From: Desulfurococcales archaeon
GTDB lineage: Archaea; Thermoproteota; Thermoprotei_A; Sulfolobales; WAQK01
NCBI GenBank assembly: GCA_027016915.1
Contig: JALURJ010000337.1
Location: 1 to 7,383, forward strand
Length of the DNA: 7,383 nucleotides
Reading direction: 5' to 3'
A model generated the notes under the pieces. It saw only the letters and a list, made by a program, of their open reading frames with translations, had not been told where the DNA came from and did no database searches. Shown here piece by piece: positions 6,265 through 7,383 of this stretch; within the stretch, counting starts at the first letter, position 1; the number at the start of each line of letters is the position of its first letter. The position numbers and the translations under genes were made by a program.

Positions 6265-6284
6265 CGGGAACCTGGAACACTATC

Positions 6285-6309
6285 TCCACATAAAAATGGC
6301 TTATGTGGA
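6285..6309. promoter_or_regulatory. 25-bp inverted repeat over the ABC transporter promoter
   Basis: TCCACATAA, a 7-nt spacer AAATGGC, then TTATGTGGA: two perfect 9-bp arms. The left arm and spacer contain the minus-strand TATA-like box (TTTTTATG, 6290-6297) at leaderless distance from the GTG at 6264. A protein bound to the repeat would compete with TBP/TFB, so it is a good candidate operator of a repressor. ACACTAT copies at 6277-6283 and 6317-6323 flank it as a direct repeat. Confidence 0.55.
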
Positions 6310-6319
6310 ACATGACACA

Positions 6320-6440
6320 CTATAACAGGTTGAGCGGCGCCCACAGGTTGGAGGACCCGGACTGGCGGAAGCCTCTGCCGCCGAGGCGTTGTTCGGGGAT
6401 CCGGGCTGGAGTCCCGAAGAGTTAAAAATGTGGAGTTTTG
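6320..6440. other. GC-rich intergenic stretch with fold-back potential
   Basis: Between the ABC transporter promoter and the end of the nitrilase-like gene no open frame is convincing. Several complementary blocks are visible: CCCGGA (6356-6361) with TCCGGG (6400-6405), GGCGG (6364-6368) with CCGCC (6378-6382), the competing GCCTC (6371-6375) with GAGGC (6383-6387), and TTCGGG (6392-6397) with CCCGAA (6413-6418). On +, CTATAAC (6320-6326) could be a TATA box and GAGTTTT (6433-6439) a stop signal, so a small RNA of roughly 90 nt is possible. It may equally be only the 3' untranslated region of the nitrilase-like gene. No tRNA or C/D-box signature was found. Confidence 0.25.
6424..6430 (-). terminator. 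T-run after the nitrilase-like gene
   Basis: Read on the minus strand, CATTTTTAAC follows the TAG of the nitrilase-like gene by about 20 nt. A run of five T is a typical archaeal termination signal. The downstream TTCGGG/CCCGAA hairpin may add to it. Confidence 0.4.
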
Positions 6441-6450
6441 GTGGGCCTGC

Positions 6451-7323
6451 CTACTGTGTGGGGCCTCCTTTAGCTATTATGTCCTTGAAGACCTCGGGCC
6501 TCCTCCCTAGCGGGTATATGTCCTTGTTGTAGTTTTTGATCGTGTTCATTATTTCCTTGCTTATGATGCCTAAGGCTATTCCTTCGTAGAAGGATCCTGC
6601 GTATCCTATTATCTCTCCTTCCGGGTTGGCTATGACGCTTGGACCCATGTAGTATAGTGGGTACGGCCCTATCTGCTCCTTCCTCAGCATGGCCCTGTTG
6701 GCAGCCACTACGTATGTTTGCGTCACATACGCGTATGTGGACGCTATTGCTGGCACCAGGTATGCCCATCTTACGCTCCAGTTTAGGGTCCACGCGATGA
6801 TCTCGGCGCCCAGCGTGCTGTATGCCGTGGCTAGTTCGGGTATATTAGCATCAACGTCTACGAGTATCGAGATTTTCCCGAGCTCTGTCGTGAAGACCTT
6901 TAGCTCGTTGGCAGGCTTGATCCCCAGGGAAACCTCGTGTTTTGAGGGGTGGTTCTCTGGATGCGTCTTTCTCTGCCAGCCTACTATGTCTCCATCCGGC
7001 CCTATCAGGACGCTGGTATTGTAGATGTCCTCCCCATCTCTCTCAAGAATAGTGCCTGCCACAACGTAGGCTTCAACCTCTCTGGCCTTCCTCGCCAGCT
7101 CCTTTATTATCCTGCTCTCGGAGACCGGTTCGGCTAGCTTGAGCAGGTCCTCTCGGCTCTTGTTGGCTGAGGGGCACTCTGTTGCAAAGTACTCGGGGAG
7201 GACCACTAGTTTGGCTCCCAGCTTGCCGGCCCTCTCTATGAACCTTAACGCTTTCCTAATATTGTGCTCCTTGTCGTATGAATCTATGGCCATTTGGATA
7301 GCGGCGGCCAGGAACTCCTCCAT
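6451..7323 (-). CDS. Nitrilase-superfamily (carbon-nitrogen hydrolase) homologue with Cys-to-Asp change at the nucleophile
   Basis: A 290-residue protein (295 if started at 7338) spanning a full C-N hydrolase domain. Counting from the longer start: the first strand FLAAAIQMAID, the catalytic Glu49 in LVVLPEYFATE, the catalytic Lys124 in GWQRKTHPE, then GKISILVDVDANIPELA, which aligns with the family's 'GvxICYDxxFPEL' so that Asp161 stands where the nucleophile Cys should be. The codon is GAC, not one base from TGC. The later segments GAEIIAWTLNW, YVVAANRA and GPSVIANPEGEIIGYAG are conserved, so the fold seems intact. Without the Cys normal amide or nitrile hydrolysis is not expected; it may be a binding or regulatory protein or use other chemistry. 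Start ATG 7321-7323 is preferred because GGTGA lies 7 nt upstream and the TATA-like box gives a leader of about 10 nt; ATG 7336-7338 is only about 21 nt from that box. Less G+C-rich than the neighbours (26 of 60 in 6541-6600). Confidence 0.85.
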   Translation of the reverse strand: MEEFLAAAIQMAIDSYDKEHNIRKALRFIERAGKLGAKLVVLPEYFATECPSANKSREDLLKLAEPVSESRIIKELARKAREVEAYVVAGTILERDGEDIYNTSVLIGPDGDIVGWQRKTHPENHPSKHEVSLGIKPANELKVFTTELGKISILVDVDANIPELATAYSTLGAEIIAWTLNWSVRWAYLVPAIASTYAYVTQTYVVAANRAMLRKEQIGPYPLYYMGPSVIANPEGEIIGYAGSFYEGIALGIISKEIMNTIKNYNKDIYPLGRRPEVFKDIIAKGGPTQ

Positions 7324-7355
7324 ACCGTGTTCACCCATCTAACTATTGGATATGT

Positions 7356-7363
7356 GTTTTTAA
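7356..7363 (-). promoter_or_regulatory. TATA-like box of the nitrilase-like gene
   Basis: Minus-strand TTAAAAAC. Centred near 7360, it predicts transcription from about 7333, which lies just inside the ATG at 7338 but leaves a short leader with GGTGA before the ATG at 7323. It therefore bears on the choice of start. Confidence 0.45.
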
Positions 7364-7383
7364 GGTGCTGATGAAGACTTGCA

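Noticed and set aside
6330..6420. A tRNA gene, intron-containing tRNA or C/D-box RNA in the intergenic gap
   Set aside because: I found no TpsiC-type GGTTCRANTCC block, no cloverleaf pairing of acceptor ends, and no RTGATGA/CTGA boxes on either strand.
1..7383. A multi-gene defence island, CRISPR array or mobile element
   Set aside because: There is no repeat-spacer pattern, transposase, integrase, restriction or Cas gene; only the HepT-MntA fusion is defence-related, and it stands alone on its strand.

Overview
The window looks like chromosomal DNA of a hyperthermophilic crenarchaeon, possibly Aeropyrum-like (Desulfurococcales). This is inferred from high G+C in most genes, heavy use of AGG/AGA (Arg) and ATA (Ile) codons, GTG as well as ATG starts, tight spacing, short A/T-rich TATA-like boxes 20-35 nt before starts (some leaderless, some with a short Shine-Dalgarno leader), and a gene mix typical of such archaea. 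I could not run a database search, so the genus is a guess.

Layout, left to right. (1) The 3' end of a DUF6884-like gene on + (cut by the window edge) runs into the 3' end of a minus-strand multi-pass membrane protein of the YdjM type; the two coding regions overlap by 11 nt. (2) A divergent intergenic region leads to a + strand gene encoding one polypeptide with an N-terminal HEPN (HepT) toxin domain and a C-terminal MNT (MntA) nucleotidyltransferase domain, i.e. a fused toxin-antitoxin pair. (3) Convergent to it is a minus-strand serpin with an N-terminal membrane anchor and a Thr-rich stalk. (4) The serpin shares a short divergent promoter region, holding a perfect 14-bp palindrome, with a + strand two-module GNAT acetyltransferase. 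(5) Convergent to that is a minus-strand ABC exporter half-transporter whose promoter lies inside a 25-bp inverted repeat. (6) A 186-nt gap with GC-rich fold-back potential separates it from a minus-strand nitrilase-fold protein in which the catalytic Cys is replaced by Asp.

No operon joins these genes: strand changes or apparent separate promoters make each a single transcription unit, so I do not see a multi-gene system. The points most worth attention are single-gene ones: the self-contained HepT-MntA fusion, the Cys-to-Asp nitrilase homologue, the stalked archaeal serpin with an unusual reactive-loop hinge, and two strong candidate operators. No rRNA, recognisable tRNA, CRISPR array, insertion sequence or integrase was seen. 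There is no gene-free stretch over 300 bases; the longest gap is 6265-6450.
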